Source: Candidatus Saccharimonadota bacterium
GTDB lineage: Bacteria; Patescibacteriota; Saccharimonadia; Saccharimonadales; Saccharimonadaceae
NCBI GenBank assembly: GCA_024699125.1
Contig: JAILQE010000003.1
Span: 1 to 57,883, forward strand
Direction of reading: 5' to 3'
DNA length: 57,883 nt
Position numbers and translations under genes: made by a program. A model generated the notes under the pieces. The model was not told the DNA's origin and did no database searches. It saw nothing but the letters and a program-made list of their open reading frames with translations. Below, piece by piece: positions 33,801-42,354 of the stretch (its first letter is position 1; every line of letters starts with the position of its first letter).

Positions 33801-34425
33801 AGATTTGCTGAGTCATGTCTTGCATATATTGAATACCGTCAAAGAGCTCATCTTGCGATAGTACGTGACGAGTAACGGCAGCAACTACGATAGTGTTTGA
33901 ATACATACCAGAGGCCTGAAATTCTGGAACCTTAACACCAAAGTATAAACCTGCATCAGTATTGGTTTCGGCAGGAGTATCATTGGCGGCCGGAACGCTG
34001 CTAAATGTTTTGCCGCCATCCACAGAATATCCCCAATAACCAGCCGGAAAACCATCAAAAGTCGTGCTGGCTGCAAGCGGGTCAATCTTATAATCGCTGT
34101 TATCCTTATGGATAAGGGAAGTCGCACTAGTGTCTTCGGCGTTAGCGCGGTTTTTATTAGTGGTAATTGATGAGAAATAACCATCCGGGTTGTTAGTGTA
34201 AATATTGAGCTTTACTGGCACAGTATAAGGATCTTTACTGCCCGGGTCAATTTTGATCGTAATATTATTCGGCAAGCTAATGCGGAGTACAGGTTCTACG
34301 CCGGCGACCACGTTAACTTCGCCACCAACGAGAGTACCTTGAGCCGCAAAGGTGTTAAGCGAGAAAAATGCAAACGACAACAATAGAGTCGCCAACAAAA
34401 CACCTCCGGCATTTTTCTTTATCAT
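30808..34425 (-). CDS. secreted surface protein with three FISUMP domains and InlB repeats
   Basis: About 1205 residues from the preferred start. A signal peptide (GGVLLATLLLSFAFFSLNTFAAQG) precedes a beta-rich domain. Two FISUMP-type domains follow, with the same opening (DxRDGKxYWVTK ... WMTQNLDF) and the SICPKGWxLP and LVRCV-type ends. Then come two InlB repeats (GGYRFIGWSI ... LYAIW) and a third FISUMP domain (KCWMTENMRLDF ... LCPAGWHI ... YPIRCLKN). There is no C-terminal anchor. ATG at 34423-34425 is six bases after TATAAT, and a second in-frame ATG at 34471-34473 is also six bases after its own TATAAT, adding 16 residues before the signal peptide. Confidence 0.87.
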   Translation of the reverse strand: MIKKNAGGVLLATLLLSFAFFSLNTFAAQGTLVGGEVNVVAGVEPVLRISLPNNITIKIDPGSKDPYTVPVKLNIYTNNPDGYFSSITTNKNRANAEDTSATSLIHKDNSDYKIDPLAASTTFDGFPAGYWGYSVDGGKTFSSVPAANDTPAETNTDAGLYFGVKVPEFQASGMYSNTIVVAAVTRHVLSQDELFDGIQYMQDMTQQICETENAGMAKQLTDRRDGKRYWVTKMRDNNCWMTQNLDFELSSEGTTLTPSDSNVFATKTIYKEDARGGNDIFYMDGGDYYVPNGDGYDDNGNPTSTAELTSDSLDWHYHVGSIYSWPAATAGSGTSDVYIGEADESICPKGWRLPIGTGRVLQNRNYSFFKLFTSQPEALSTSDSDLGGFYIKSVGVAPFYFMDARNIYEDVNYDVMPFLPESYWVGDFMAYRRNTSYLFSYWTSTALPQGYNISDSYQGMGWSEYTNQNAMSYLANETRSYNTGILSAGSNESQSHRNFGALVRCVSAKKDLYSISTMQEMTQEIVSNTDTEAAKQLIDVRDGKKYWVTKENDGNIWMTQNLDFALSTSGTQLNPETSNVTETKTITAEPSFGNDKNGIYYLDEGDMYYYYGNSSWGNYDMSNSGNSLEYFDGKQSDAGHGRVGDFYSWNAATAGSGARVENEGDNAKESICPKGWQLPTNGGQNDMANASYDNLIKQFAAMDDRTKQQNYYEAYYYNSQLPVSNPPLYLHYTGEVNELGEISDSGSLSAFWSSRLKSRGQTEDYAYQLRLTGQPSVIYSPSDNNIRKSTYGAKVRCVAAGSRKYSLSYNANGGMNAPSIEYGLSIDGAYTFTISNNVPIRAGLQFRGWSTNPDAMNGEYQPGSNATFSHGTTILYAIWGPKLTITFDANGGSGLMESQTIESGTAKTLRKNTYRRTGGYRFIGWSINRNAETAEYPNSGMYSVPVIEHDTTITLYAIWEHLDQDPMQGFDCSTLASGSTMELIDTRDNSIYTVAKLADGKCWMTENMRLDFSALEEDISAENTNNPTNAFMSAANTRPNSSSSWCTGWDASCLDQVTYNSDNLNNISDIKYGIYYNWYTATAGNGTSNTTYGSISGDLCPAGWHITTGGYNDSGDFATLNNILNGGDTGEAASVNLRSSPNNFTLSGYYYDTSVRDRGEYGYLWTSTPDGSGYAYHIYLSNTYLSTGSWDANKYYGYPIRCLKN

Positions 34426-34528
34426 AAGCTTATTATAGCATGAATTAGCCACGTGTATGCCTTTATTTGCCATAAGCTCATTATAACATATGGCTCCGAC
34501 AAAAATATAAAAATGTTATAATGATTTT

Positions 34529-35746
34529 ATGAATAGAGTTCCCCTGGCGGAGCGGATGCGCCCAACGAAATTGTCCGAAGTGGTGGGGCAAGAAGAAATT
34601 ATCGGCGAAGGTAAAATTTTGACCGAGATTGTGCGCCGTGGCGAGCCGGTGAATTTGATTTTGTGGGGCCCTCCGGGCACCGGTAAAACTACTTTAGCTA
34701 GGATTTTGGCACACGAATTTAAGGCTGACTTTATCGAAATTTCCGCCGTGACTTCCGGCAAAAAGGATGTTGAAGCTGTGGTGGAGCGAGCCAAAGTAAA
34801 CTGGAATTTAAAAACTCGCACCGTGCTGTTTGTGGATGAAATTCACCGTTTTAATAAGGCGCAACAAGACGCATTTTTGCCGCACGTAGAATCTGGTTTA
34901 ATTATTCTAATTGGTGCAACGACTGAAAATCCTTCGTTTGAAGTGATTTCGCCGTTACTTTCTCGCTCACGCGTAGTAGTAGTTTCCCCGCTCAGCAAGC
35001 CTGCGATTGTAACCGTGCTCGAACGCGCGACTAAGGCCGAAGGCGTGAAGATTGTGAAAAAATTAACCAACGCTGGCGGGCCAAAAATTACCGAAGCCGC
35101 AATTGATTATATTGCCGAACTTTCTGGCGGCGATGCGCGCTCGGCACTGGGCGATTTGGAACTAGCCTTGTCGCTTGCGAGCCACGTTGATGTAAAAACC
35201 GCGATTGAGGCTGCCGGCCGTAAAGTGCCGGGCTACGACAAAAAAGGCGACAATCATTACGACACGATTTCGGCGTTTATTAAATCGATGCGTGGTTCCG
35301 ATACCGACGCGGCGCTTTATTATTTGGCGCGCATGGTGCAGGCCGGCGAGGATCCAAAGTTCATCGCGCGGCGCATGGTGATTTTTGCTTCTGAGGATAT
35401 TGGCCTGGCCGGAAACGGAGCTCTTAGCCTTGCCACAGCTTGTTTCCAGGCGGTGGAACGCGTGGGCATGCCGGAATCTGGTTTGATTTTGGCGCACACT
35501 TGTATTGCTTTATCTAAATCTAAGAAAAACCGCGACTCGGCTGATGCTTGGTTTGCGGCGTTAGGCCTCGCAAAAAGAACGATGGGCGAGCCGGTGCCAA
35601 CGTGGCTAAGGAATGCGCCTACGAAACTTATGAAAGAACTTGGTTTTGGCGAAGGACAAAAGTGGGAATCTGGATTCCATTTGGATAAAAACTATTTGCC
35701 AGACAGCATAAAAGACGAAAAGATTTTTAAATCTACTCTTTCGTAA
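34529..35746 (+). CDS. rarA: replication-associated recombination protein A (RarA/MgsA)
   Basis: AAA+ ATPase acting at stalled forks. [19 protein letters not shown], Walker [16 protein letters not shown], Walker [25 protein letters not shown], sensor 1 [22 protein letters not shown] and the C-terminal MgsA/SSB-interacting region ([29 protein letters not shown]) are all present. TATAAT is six bases before the ATG. The last 19 codons are part of a long inverted repeat that continues into the downstream intergenic DNA. Confidence 0.95.
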   Translation: MNRVPLAERMRPTKLSEVVGQEEIIGEGKILTEIVRRGEPVNLILWGPPGTGKTTLARILAHEFKADFIEISAVTSGKKDVEAVVERAKVNWNLKTRTVLFVDEIHRFNKAQQDAFLPHVESGLIILIGATTENPSFEVISPLLSRSRVVVVSPLSKPAIVTVLERATKAEGVKIVKKLTNAGGPKITEAAIDYIAELSGGDARSALGDLELALSLASHVDVKTAIEAAGRKVPGYDKKGDNHYDTISAFIKSMRGSDTDAALYYLARMVQAGEDPKFIARRMVIFASEDIGLAGNGALSLATACFQAVERVGMPESGLILAHTCIALSKSKKNRDSADAWFAALGLAKRTMGEPVPTWLRNAPTKLMKELGFGEGQKWESGFHLDKNYLPDSIKDEKIFKSTLS

Positions 35747-35917
35747 GATTACAATTAGTATTTTTTAAAGACATCTTCTATATTACAAATTTAGTCAGTA
35801 TTACTATTTTGTTTTATACGTAGTTTCTTTTAGTCTTTAAAAAATACTATTCGTAATCTTTCTAAACACCACACCAAAAATCTTTTCGTTTTTTATGCGG
35901 CAAATAGTTTTTCCAAA
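35690..35917. repeat. long inverted repeat spanning the rarA end
   Basis: The left arm 35690-35772 includes the last 19 codons of rarA; the right arm 35833-35917 is its inverted copy with small gaps. The 28 bases nearest the 60-base spacer (35745-35772 and 35833-35860) match with two or three mismatches, and ACGAAAAGATTTTT is identical in both arms. The spacer has no ORF. Confidence 0.85.
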
Positions 35918-35936
35918 CGAAACGGTTTTGGGGGAT

Positions 35937-35975
35937 GAAAAATCCCCTGCAACTTGACGTTGCAGGGGGAATTTT
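35937..35975 (-). terminator. terminator of the 248-residue gene
   Basis: CCCCTGCAAC and GTTGCAGGGG arms with a five-base loop and T-rich tail on the minus strand. Confidence 0.85.
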
Positions 35976-36722
35976 CTACGAAACCGCCCGCTCCAGAATC
36001 CTCTGGAACTCGGTCCGCTGAACCAACTGGAATAAATTCCAGTACAAAGCTCCCAGAACCTGACGCTCCTGTTCCGAAAGCTCGTACACAATCTTGTTGC
36101 AGTTGTTTGACTGCCCGTCTTCGTTGACATACTCTTCAAGTTCCATAAGAGCATATCTTTCGAGGACTCCATTAAGATTGTAGCTGGCTCCAGACTCTCT
36201 GATCCATCCAAGCATCGCCGCCTGAGCCGGCGGCAACAGCTTGGCGATCTCAGCACTCAAGACATCCTGATTAACCTCTACGGTTTCTTTCAGGCGCTCG
36301 TAGTTCTTATCGATAAACGAGTCCACTGGACCGCAATCGTAAGTGTGCTGTTTGGAGAGTACGGCGTAGGCCCAACGGAAGTTGGGCGCAATTGCCTTCG
36401 TGATGGAGCCTACTGCTTGCTCCCAGTCGAAGTCAGGACGGACATAACCCGCTTCCTGCATCGCCTGCCAGACTTTGTCTGGATCATCTATGTACCCCCT
36501 ATCAACCAGAGCACTAAGCTTGCGGCACTTGCCCAAGAACACAGCCTGCGGATCAGGAATAAGCTCCGCGTCAATGTAGTCATAGCTGCGCATACTAGAA
36601 CGCTGCAGCTTCTGCTCAGTTGACAAGCGTCTTTCGACATAACCATCGAAAAACTCCTTAGTGAGGCCAACTCTCTCGTAGTCAAAACCAGCCCGAAACG
36701 GACTTATTTTAATTGTTTTCAT
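35976..36722 (-). CDS. unknown soluble protein (248 aa)
   Basis: I do not recognise it. It is predicted mostly helical and acidic, with no signal or membrane segment, and has notable stretches DYIDAELIPDPQAVFLGKC and LLPPAQAAMLGWIRESG. Codons look more C-rich than in the neighbouring core genes, so transfer is possible. AGGGGG precedes the ATG. The transcript should start near 36840, giving a leader of about 115 bases with a perfect hairpin at 36779-36798. Confidence 0.65.
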   Translation of the reverse strand: MKTIKISPFRAGFDYERVGLTKEFFDGYVERRLSTEQKLQRSSMRSYDYIDAELIPDPQAVFLGKCRKLSALVDRGYIDDPDKVWQAMQEAGYVRPDFDWEQAVGSITKAIAPNFRWAYAVLSKQHTYDCGPVDSFIDKNYERLKETVEVNQDVLSAEIAKLLPPAQAAMLGWIRESGASYNLNGVLERYALMELEEYVNEDGQSNNCNKIVYELSEQERQVLGALYWNLFQLVQRTEFQRILERAVS

Positions 36723-36850
36723 AAAACAATCCCCCTTTTATTTTTTTGTCGGTTTTTCTTGTTTCGTATTTATTTAAAGTTCGGATTCCAATCCGAACAT
36801 TGTGGCGGTTAATCGCTCCTCCCTCGGATTAGATTATGTATTTATTATAG
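36723..36850 (-). promoter_or_regulatory. promoter and structured leader of the 248-residue gene
   Basis: TATAAT preceded by TGTGC lies near 36845. The leader has GTTCGGATT-GG-AATCCGAAC as a perfect hairpin (minus strand), and an upstream AATCCGA that could pair with the TTCGGATT arm instead. A second AGGAG sits upstream of an eight-codon ORF (MFGLESEL). Confidence 0.45.
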
Positions 36851-36896
36851 CACACTTTTGCAAAAAAGTCAATAGCTTTTTCTATTAGAAGAGTGG

Positions 36897-38678
36897 TTAG
36901 CTCTCTTCGATAAAGGCGCCGCTTTGGCGAGACCAGAGTTTGTAATAGTCGCCCTTCTTTTTGAGGAGTTCTTTGTGGGAGCCTTCCTCAATAATCTTGC
37001 CATCTTTTAGCACCACGATACGATCGAGGTTGGCGACGGTCGAGAGGCGGTGAGCAATCACGATAGCAGTGCGGTTTCTCATAAGATTATTAAGAGCCTC
37101 TTGGATCAGGGCCTCGGATTCGGAGTCGAGGGCGGAGGTGGCCTCGTCGAGAACTAGGATTGGAGCGTCTTTCAAGATGGCGCGGGCGATAGCGATGCGC
37201 TGGCGCTGGCCGCCAGAAAGCTTGATACCGCGTTCGCCAACCAGGGTTTCGTAGCCGTTTGGCAAATCTTTGATGAAGCCATCCACGTTCGCGAGTTTCG
37301 CAGCGCGGATGATTTCCTTTTCGTCGATTTCTGGCTTAGCATAGGCAATATTTTCGGCGATGCTGCGGTGAAAGAGCGCAGTTTCCTGCGGCACGTAAGC
37401 GATGTTTTCGCGCAAGGAATTCTGGGTGACAGTCTTGATGTCTTGGCCGTCAATCAAAATCTTGCCAGCATCTACATCGGCAAAACGAAGAAGTAGGCGA
37501 GTTAAAGTGGTTTTACCGGAGCCAGAAACACCCACGAGGCCGATGCGTTCGCCTGGCTTAATGGTGAGCGAGAAATCCTTGAAGATTTTTTCCTTGGCTT
37601 CGTGGTGGCGGAAGGTGATGTTATCAAACACGATTTCGCTCTTCGTGACTTCGAGTTTTTTAGCATTATTAGCATCAACAACTTCGTCGGCCATATCGAG
37701 GATGCGAGTCATTTCGCGCGCGTCGCCGAGGCTGCGGTTGATATTTTTAAAGATATGAGTGATGTCGTAGAGATCGCCGAGCAAGGTTTCGGAATAGGTG
37801 ACGATGAGGACGAGGGTCGAGATTGAAAGACCGAACCAAATCGTGCCGGTCATCAGGAAGAAAAGCATGGCGGCGGTGAGGCCCATGATAGAGATACTAA
37901 AGAGGAGGTCGCGCTTGATAGTGGCGTGCATTAGTTTGTATGACACGCCAAGCCAGCCGTTTTGGAAGCGGTTGTAGCGGTGCTGCTCGTATTTTTCTTT
38001 GGCGTAGGATTTAACAGAGGTGATGTTAGATACCGAGTCGGCGAGTTGGCCGGTTTTCTTAGCGGTAGCGGCAGCCTCGTCTTCGCTGTAGTCGGCGATT
38101 TTCTTAAACGACAGGGCCGAGAACAGTGTGTAAATTGCGACCACAGCCAAGATAATCAACGTGAAGAGCGGCGTGCGTTGCCACAAAATCACCGTAACAC
38201 AGATTACGTAAGTAAGAATTGGCAACAAGTCCCAGATTACCACGTCCATAAATCTTTCAAACGAGCCAGTGAATTTGTTGGTTTGGGAAACCAGCGAGCC
38301 AGAGAAGCGGTCGTTGTGGAATTGCATCGACTGCGCACAAATCGTATTGAAGGCCATATTGTCGAGGTCGCGCATAGAGAGAAGCTCCATCTTCCAGCAA
38401 CAATAAAGGCGCAACTTTTCAAACAGCAAGCTATTAACCACAGCGATTGCAAGATAAATCAAAACTTCTGGCAAGACGATTGTAAAGATTTGCTCTTTGG
38501 TGAGGCCGCTCGAAACTTTGTCGATAATGTCAGCAAAAACAAACACACTCAGGACATTGCGGACGAAAATTACTAGAGGCGACAAAATGAAGAAGCCGAG
38601 TGACAACCACTTGTACTTTTTGATTTCCTGCCAATAATAATGCAGGGTCCGAGTTGTAACTTTACTGTTTTTACTCAT
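36897..38678 (-). CDS. ABC transporter, fused permease and ATPase (MsbA/MDR type)
   Basis: 593 residues: six transmembrane segments in the first 310 residues, then an ATPase with Walker A GVSGSGKTTL, Q-loop AYVPQETALF, signature KLSGGQRQRIAIARA, Walker B ILVLDEATSALD and H-loop VIAHRLSTV. A homodimeric exporter for lipids, peptides or drugs is likely; the substrate cannot be read from the sequence. No SD is seen; an AT-rich stretch (TAATATAAATATAT) directly precedes the ATG. Confidence 0.92.
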   Translation of the reverse strand: MSKNSKVTTRTLHYYWQEIKKYKWLSLGFFILSPLVIFVRNVLSVFVFADIIDKVSSGLTKEQIFTIVLPEVLIYLAIAVVNSLLFEKLRLYCCWKMELLSMRDLDNMAFNTICAQSMQFHNDRFSGSLVSQTNKFTGSFERFMDVVIWDLLPILTYVICVTVILWQRTPLFTLIILAVVAIYTLFSALSFKKIADYSEDEAAATAKKTGQLADSVSNITSVKSYAKEKYEQHRYNRFQNGWLGVSYKLMHATIKRDLLFSISIMGLTAAMLFFLMTGTIWFGLSISTLVLIVTYSETLLGDLYDITHIFKNINRSLGDAREMTRILDMADEVVDANNAKKLEVTKSEIVFDNITFRHHEAKEKIFKDFSLTIKPGERIGLVGVSGSGKTTLTRLLLRFADVDAGKILIDGQDIKTVTQNSLRENIAYVPQETALFHRSIAENIAYAKPEIDEKEIIRAAKLANVDGFIKDLPNGYETLVGERGIKLSGGQRQRIAIARAILKDAPILVLDEATSALDSESEALIQEALNNLMRNRTAIVIAHRLSTVANLDRIVVLKDGKIIEEGSHKELLKKKGDYYKLWSRQSGAFIEES

Positions 38679-38771
38679 ATATATTTATATTAATACATAT
38701 ATTTCACGTTTTTGCAAGCATTTTAGATTTGCAATGTGTGATATAATTAGAAAATCAAATAAGGAGATATT

Positions 38772-39317
38772 ATGGCAGACTTTAATAAAGTTTTGACCCC
38801 TGGGGATTACGAAAATGGTGAACTCAATGTTGTGATTGAGATCCCAACCGGTTCTAACCACAAAATTGAGTGGGACCGCGAGCACGCTTGCTTCATGCTA
38901 GATCGTGTTGAGCCAGTGGCTTTTGCCAAACCATGCAACTACGGTTTTATTCCACAAACCATCGATGAAGACGGCGACGAGCTCGACGTTCTCATGATCA
39001 CCGACCAACCACTTACTACCGGCATCTGGATGAAAGCCAAAATCCTTGGCGTGATGAAATTTGTCGACGGCGGTGAAGTTGATGACAAAATCATTTGCGT
39101 CCCAGAAGACGACCGCAACAACGGCGACTGCTATGAGACCTTGGAAGATTTGCCAAAACAAACTTTGAAGCAAATTGAATTCCACTTCAACCACTACAAA
39201 GATTTGAAGAAACCAGGTTCTACCGAGGTTAAAGGCTTCTTTGGCCTTGACGAAGCTAAAGCTGTGATTGCAGAGTCCATCAAACGCTGGAACGAGTCAG
39301 ACCGCGCAAGCAAATAA
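38772..39317 (+). CDS. ppa: inorganic pyrophosphatase
   Basis: Family I pyrophosphatase, 181 residues. The metal-binding block DEDGDELDVLMITDQP corresponds to the DxDxxD signature, with EIPTGSNHKIEWD before it and VCVPEDDRNNGD-type residues later (ICVPEDDRNN). It drives biosynthetic reactions by removing pyrophosphate. TATAAT (38742-38747, preceded by TGTG) is followed by a short leader with AAGGAG five bases before the ATG. Confidence 0.95.
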   Translation: MADFNKVLTPGDYENGELNVVIEIPTGSNHKIEWDREHACFMLDRVEPVAFAKPCNYGFIPQTIDEDGDELDVLMITDQPLTTGIWMKAKILGVMKFVDGGEVDDKIICVPEDDRNNGDCYETLEDLPKQTLKQIEFHFNHYKDLKKPGSTEVKGFFGLDEAKAVIAESIKRWNESDRASK

Positions 39318-39353
39318 GGCTAGGCAGGCACTCTAAACCGTAAGACAAAAAAT

Positions 39354-39390
39354 ACCCCGTCAACAAATGTTGGCGGGGCTTTGTTTTTTG
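39354..39390 (+). terminator. terminator of ppa
   Basis: CCCCGTCAACA and TGTTGGCGGGG arms, then a T-rich tract. Confidence 0.85.
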
Positions 39391-39400
39391 ACGGAGTTAG

Positions 39401-40099
39401 TTAGATCATTTCCCAGAATTTGCATCCGAAAGTACCGTTATCGATTAGATCGGACAGCAATATCTTGAGAACATCATCTACATATTTGGCCACCTCTTTC
39501 TTCATTTTGTCGCGGTCTTTCTCGTCTGACACTTCTCTGCCGTACAAATCCCCATACAATGTGCCTATAATCACAGGATTTTTGATTTTGCTTTCCAGAT
39601 ACGCTCTAACTGCGTGTTTCGTATCTTCGGAAATACCGGTAAACTTGTCATAGAGCTCGTTAAAACGCGTCGCATCAAAGGCGGGCTTTTTGTAACGGAA
39701 GAATCTCACGCTATTCCGAAGCAAAAAATGCCACAGGCCCTTGAGGTCCTCACGGTACTGACAAATCTCGCTATCCTCACTAAAATTCACAAGAAACCAG
39801 TCAAGTTCCTTTGTGGCTTCACCAAAATTCTTGATGAGTCGGACATCGGTGAGCGTATTGATCAGACTCCAAACTCCTTCTTCCGTCACAACCTTATTGA
39901 CATCAAACTCCGGCGCCAGTACGCCATTTTTCATCATTATTCCGATGAAATACTTCCAGCTTCCCAGGTCTTTCTTGAAAGTTCGCGCAAACATCAGAAT
40001 TTCTGAGTTGCGAAGCCCATGAGATGTTAGGTCATTAACGAGTTTCCTTTCCACATCGCTGAAATGCATCTTGCCAAAAATCGCCAAAGCTCTTTCCAT
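39401..40099 (-). CDS. unknown soluble protein (232 aa)
   Basis: Not recognised. Mostly helical, with no signal or membrane segment; stretches include WYFIG-like KDLGSWKYFIGIMMKNG and RFFRYKKPAFDATRFNELYDKF. ATG at 40097-40099 lies eight bases after AAGGAG. The transcript probably starts at a TATAAT-like box near 40175 and has an ACCAA-TC-TTGGT hairpin in its leader, the same layout as the other unknown genes at 35976 and 50439. Confidence 0.62.
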   Translation of the reverse strand: MERALAIFGKMHFSDVERKLVNDLTSHGLRNSEILMFARTFKKDLGSWKYFIGIMMKNGVLAPEFDVNKVVTEEGVWSLINTLTDVRLIKNFGEATKELDWFLVNFSEDSEICQYREDLKGLWHFLLRNSVRFFRYKKPAFDATRFNELYDKFTGISEDTKHAVRAYLESKIKNPVIIGTLYGDLYGREVSDEKDRDKMKKEVAKYVDDVLKILLSDLIDNGTFGCKFWEMI

Positions 40100-40207
40100 A
40101 CATACTTCTCCTTCCAAAAACAAATTTTCAAACTACGTGGCCACAAATAACTGACCAAGATTGGTTTAATTATTATAACATAAATACTCGTTTAAATCAA
40201 TGATCCT

Positions 40208-40394
40208 AATCTGGCTGCGGGAGCTCTTGGTTTGCATTTACCAGATTTATGAACGTAAAAAATACAGCATGTACCGAATGAGAAAAATAAGAACCATCCG
40301 AAGGATGGTTCATTTTATTTTTCGAATTTCGCGTACTGCTGTGTTTTTTACAAGTTCATAAGTCGGGCAAACCAAGGGCACCTGCAGCCAGATT
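40208..40394. repeat. 187-bp long inverted repeat at the glyS end
   Basis: The outer ends AATCTGGCTGC and GCAGCCAGATT pair, and complementarity continues through TTGGTTTGC, TTATGAAC and AAAAATAA to a perfect central hairpin AACCATCC-GAA-GGATGGTT (40292-40310). Arms are about 90 bases with gaps. The right end overlaps the glyS stop codon. It probably ends glyS transcription but is much larger than a usual terminator. Confidence 0.85.
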
Positions 40395-41754
40395 AAAGCT
40401 CACTGATTTTAACACGCACTTGCTCTGCCGTATCACGGTCGCGCACGGTGACGGTGTCGTCTTCTAATGTGTCAAAGTCAATCACGACGCATTTTGGCGT
40501 ACCGATTTCGTCTTGTTTGCGGTAGCGTTTGCCGATGTTGCCAGAATCATCCCAAGTCACAAAAGTATACTTGGCTTTTAGTTTGGCGTAGACTTTTTTA
40601 GCTTTTTCCATAAGTTCTGGTTTATTTTTAAGAAGTGGTGAGACGCAGAATTTGTATGGAGCTAGGTTTTCAGGAAGTTTCAAAACGACGCGAGTTTCGC
40701 CGTCCATTTCGTCTTCGTGGTAGGCTTCAGACAAAATAGCGAGGATAGCGCGCTCGAGACCCATCGATGGCTCGATCACGTGTGGCACAAAGGTTTCGCC
40801 AGTGATTTTGTCGCGATATTCCATGTTTTTACCAGAAGCTTTGGCGACGTTTGAAAGATCGTAGTCGGTGCGATAAGCAATGCCCATCAACTCTTCTTCG
40901 CCGTTTGGATAGTTGTACATAATGTCAATTGTGCGTTTGCTATAAAACGCGCGATCTTCTTCTGATACTTCAAGTTCATGAATGTTCTCGGCTTTAAGAC
41001 CTAGTTTGTTCGTAAGAAAATCCAAATATTCTTTGCGAATGGTTTCAAAGTTTTCGGCCCAAGTATTTGGATGGACAAAATATTCAATTTCAAATTGCGA
41101 GCATTCGCGGTCGCGCAAAATATAGTCGCGTGGCGAAATTTCGTTTCTAAATGATTTGCCAAATTGGCAAAGGCCAAATGGTACGGATGGGTAAATAGTG
41201 TCGACGACGTTTTTGTAGTTCGTGAAAATGCCTTGCGCGGTTTCTGGGCGGAGGTAGGCGATGGAGCGGCGAGCAAGTTCTTTGTCGGACTCGCTACCGG
41301 ATTCGTCTTCAGGAAGCACGGCGCCTACGTGAGTAGAGAACATCATATTAAATTTGCGGATGCTTCCCCAGTTGGTCTTGCCACAGTTTGGACAAGCAGG
41401 ACTCACGGCTTTGAATTCTTCGGTCGTGATGCTTTCGGAATAGCCGTCGACGAGTTTGTCGGCGCGGAAGCGGGAATGACATTCGTTACATTCAATCAAT
41501 GGATCAGCAAAGGTGGCCGTGTGGCCAGAAGCTTCCCACGTGGTTGGGTTCATAATGATGGCGGCGTCGATACCAAACATATCGTCGCGCTGGTCTACCC
41601 AGTGGCTCCACCAAGTGTTTACAAGATTATTTTTGAGCATGACGCCAAGCGGACCAAAGTCCCAGGTGCCGGCCATGCCGCCGTAAACGTCTGAGCCTGG
41701 AAAAATAAAGCCGCGGCGCTTACACAAACTTACGATGTCATCTAATTTACTCAT
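40393..41754 (-). CDS. glyS: glycyl-tRNA synthetase, class II alpha2 type
   Basis: Single-chain GlyRS of the archaeal/eukaryal/Firmicute-minor type, 453 residues. CKRRGFIFPGSDVYGG, YLRPETAQGIFTNYKNV, GLCQFGKSFRNEISPRD (motif 2) and PHVIEPSMGLERAILAIL (motif 3) are present, with a Cys4 zinc site (CNEC ... CPNC). ATG at 41752-41754 is six bases after TATAAT. A large palindrome starts at the stop codon. Confidence 0.96.
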   Translation of the reverse strand: MSKLDDIVSLCKRRGFIFPGSDVYGGMAGTWDFGPLGVMLKNNLVNTWWSHWVDQRDDMFGIDAAIIMNPTTWEASGHTATFADPLIECNECHSRFRADKLVDGYSESITTEEFKAVSPACPNCGKTNWGSIRKFNMMFSTHVGAVLPEDESGSESDKELARRSIAYLRPETAQGIFTNYKNVVDTIYPSVPFGLCQFGKSFRNEISPRDYILRDRECSQFEIEYFVHPNTWAENFETIRKEYLDFLTNKLGLKAENIHELEVSEEDRAFYSKRTIDIMYNYPNGEEELMGIAYRTDYDLSNVAKASGKNMEYRDKITGETFVPHVIEPSMGLERAILAILSEAYHEDEMDGETRVVLKLPENLAPYKFCVSPLLKNKPELMEKAKKVYAKLKAKYTFVTWDDSGNIGKRYRKQDEIGTPKCVVIDFDTLEDDTVTVRDRDTAEQVRVKISEL

Positions 41755-41770
41755 ATAAAAATTATAGCAC

Positions 41771-41799
41771 AAAAAGCCAGCCTGTTAGGCTGGCTTTTT
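41771..41799. terminator. terminator after the 172-residue protein
   Basis: AAAAAGCCAGCC-TGTTA-GGCTGGCTTTTT, strong in both directions; the minus-strand gene ending at 41806 uses it. It directly precedes the glyS promoter. Confidence 0.85.
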
Positions 41800-41805
41800 A
41801 AGATG

Positions 41806-42324
41806 TTAATCCCAGAGGATACGGACGTCTGCGTCTTCGATGACGTTTTCTTCGCCGTAATCAACTACACCGCTATCGCCTTTTGTTTGGAAATCGATAA
41901 TGGTGCGGATGCTTTCAACCGTGGTGCCTTCATAAAGATATGGTTTAGCCACAAGGCTGATGTAGCGGCCTTCAAGTTTGACTTCTACGATATCGTCGTT
42001 TGGAGTGAAAATTGTAGAATATTTGTCGAGTGCGGCTTTTGCGGCGGCTTCATCAACATAACCATAGTAGGTGGTGAGTTTAGTGATAGTATCGCCAGAG
42101 TAGTTGTAAACCATGTAGACTTCGCTTGAATCGTATAGTTCACCAGAAATATCAGCGCTTACGTTGTAGACAAGTTTGGTGTCGTCAGATACAAAGAAAT
42201 CTTTGTCTAAGGTTTTTGGTTTCAAAATCATAATAATAGCGACAACAGCGGCGGCGATGGCAACGATTGCGGCTATGGCGATAATGATTAGTTTTTTACT
42301 ACTTTTTTTACCATTGTCAGGCAT
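41806..42324 (-). CDS. membrane-anchored extracytoplasmic protein of unknown function
   Basis: 172 residues. Basic N-terminus, one transmembrane segment (about 11-35, LIIIAIAAIVAIAAAVVAIIMIL), then a domain of about 135 residues with VYNVSADISGELYDSS and TVESIRTIIDFQTK. Family unknown; the domain layout (small beta domain after an anchor) recalls DUF-type lipoproteins, but no lipobox Cys is present. AAGGAG lies seven bases before the ATG, with TATAAT further upstream. Confidence 0.72.
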   Translation of the reverse strand: MPDNGKKSSKKLIIIAIAAIVAIAAAVVAIIMILKPKTLDKDFFVSDDTKLVYNVSADISGELYDSSEVYMVYNYSGDTITKLTTYYGYVDEAAAKAALDKYSTIFTPNDDIVEVKLEGRYISLVAKPYLYEGTTVESIRTIIDFQTKGDSGVVDYGEENVIEDADVRILWD

Positions 42325-42354
42325 TTTATAACTCCTTTTATAATAAGCATTATA

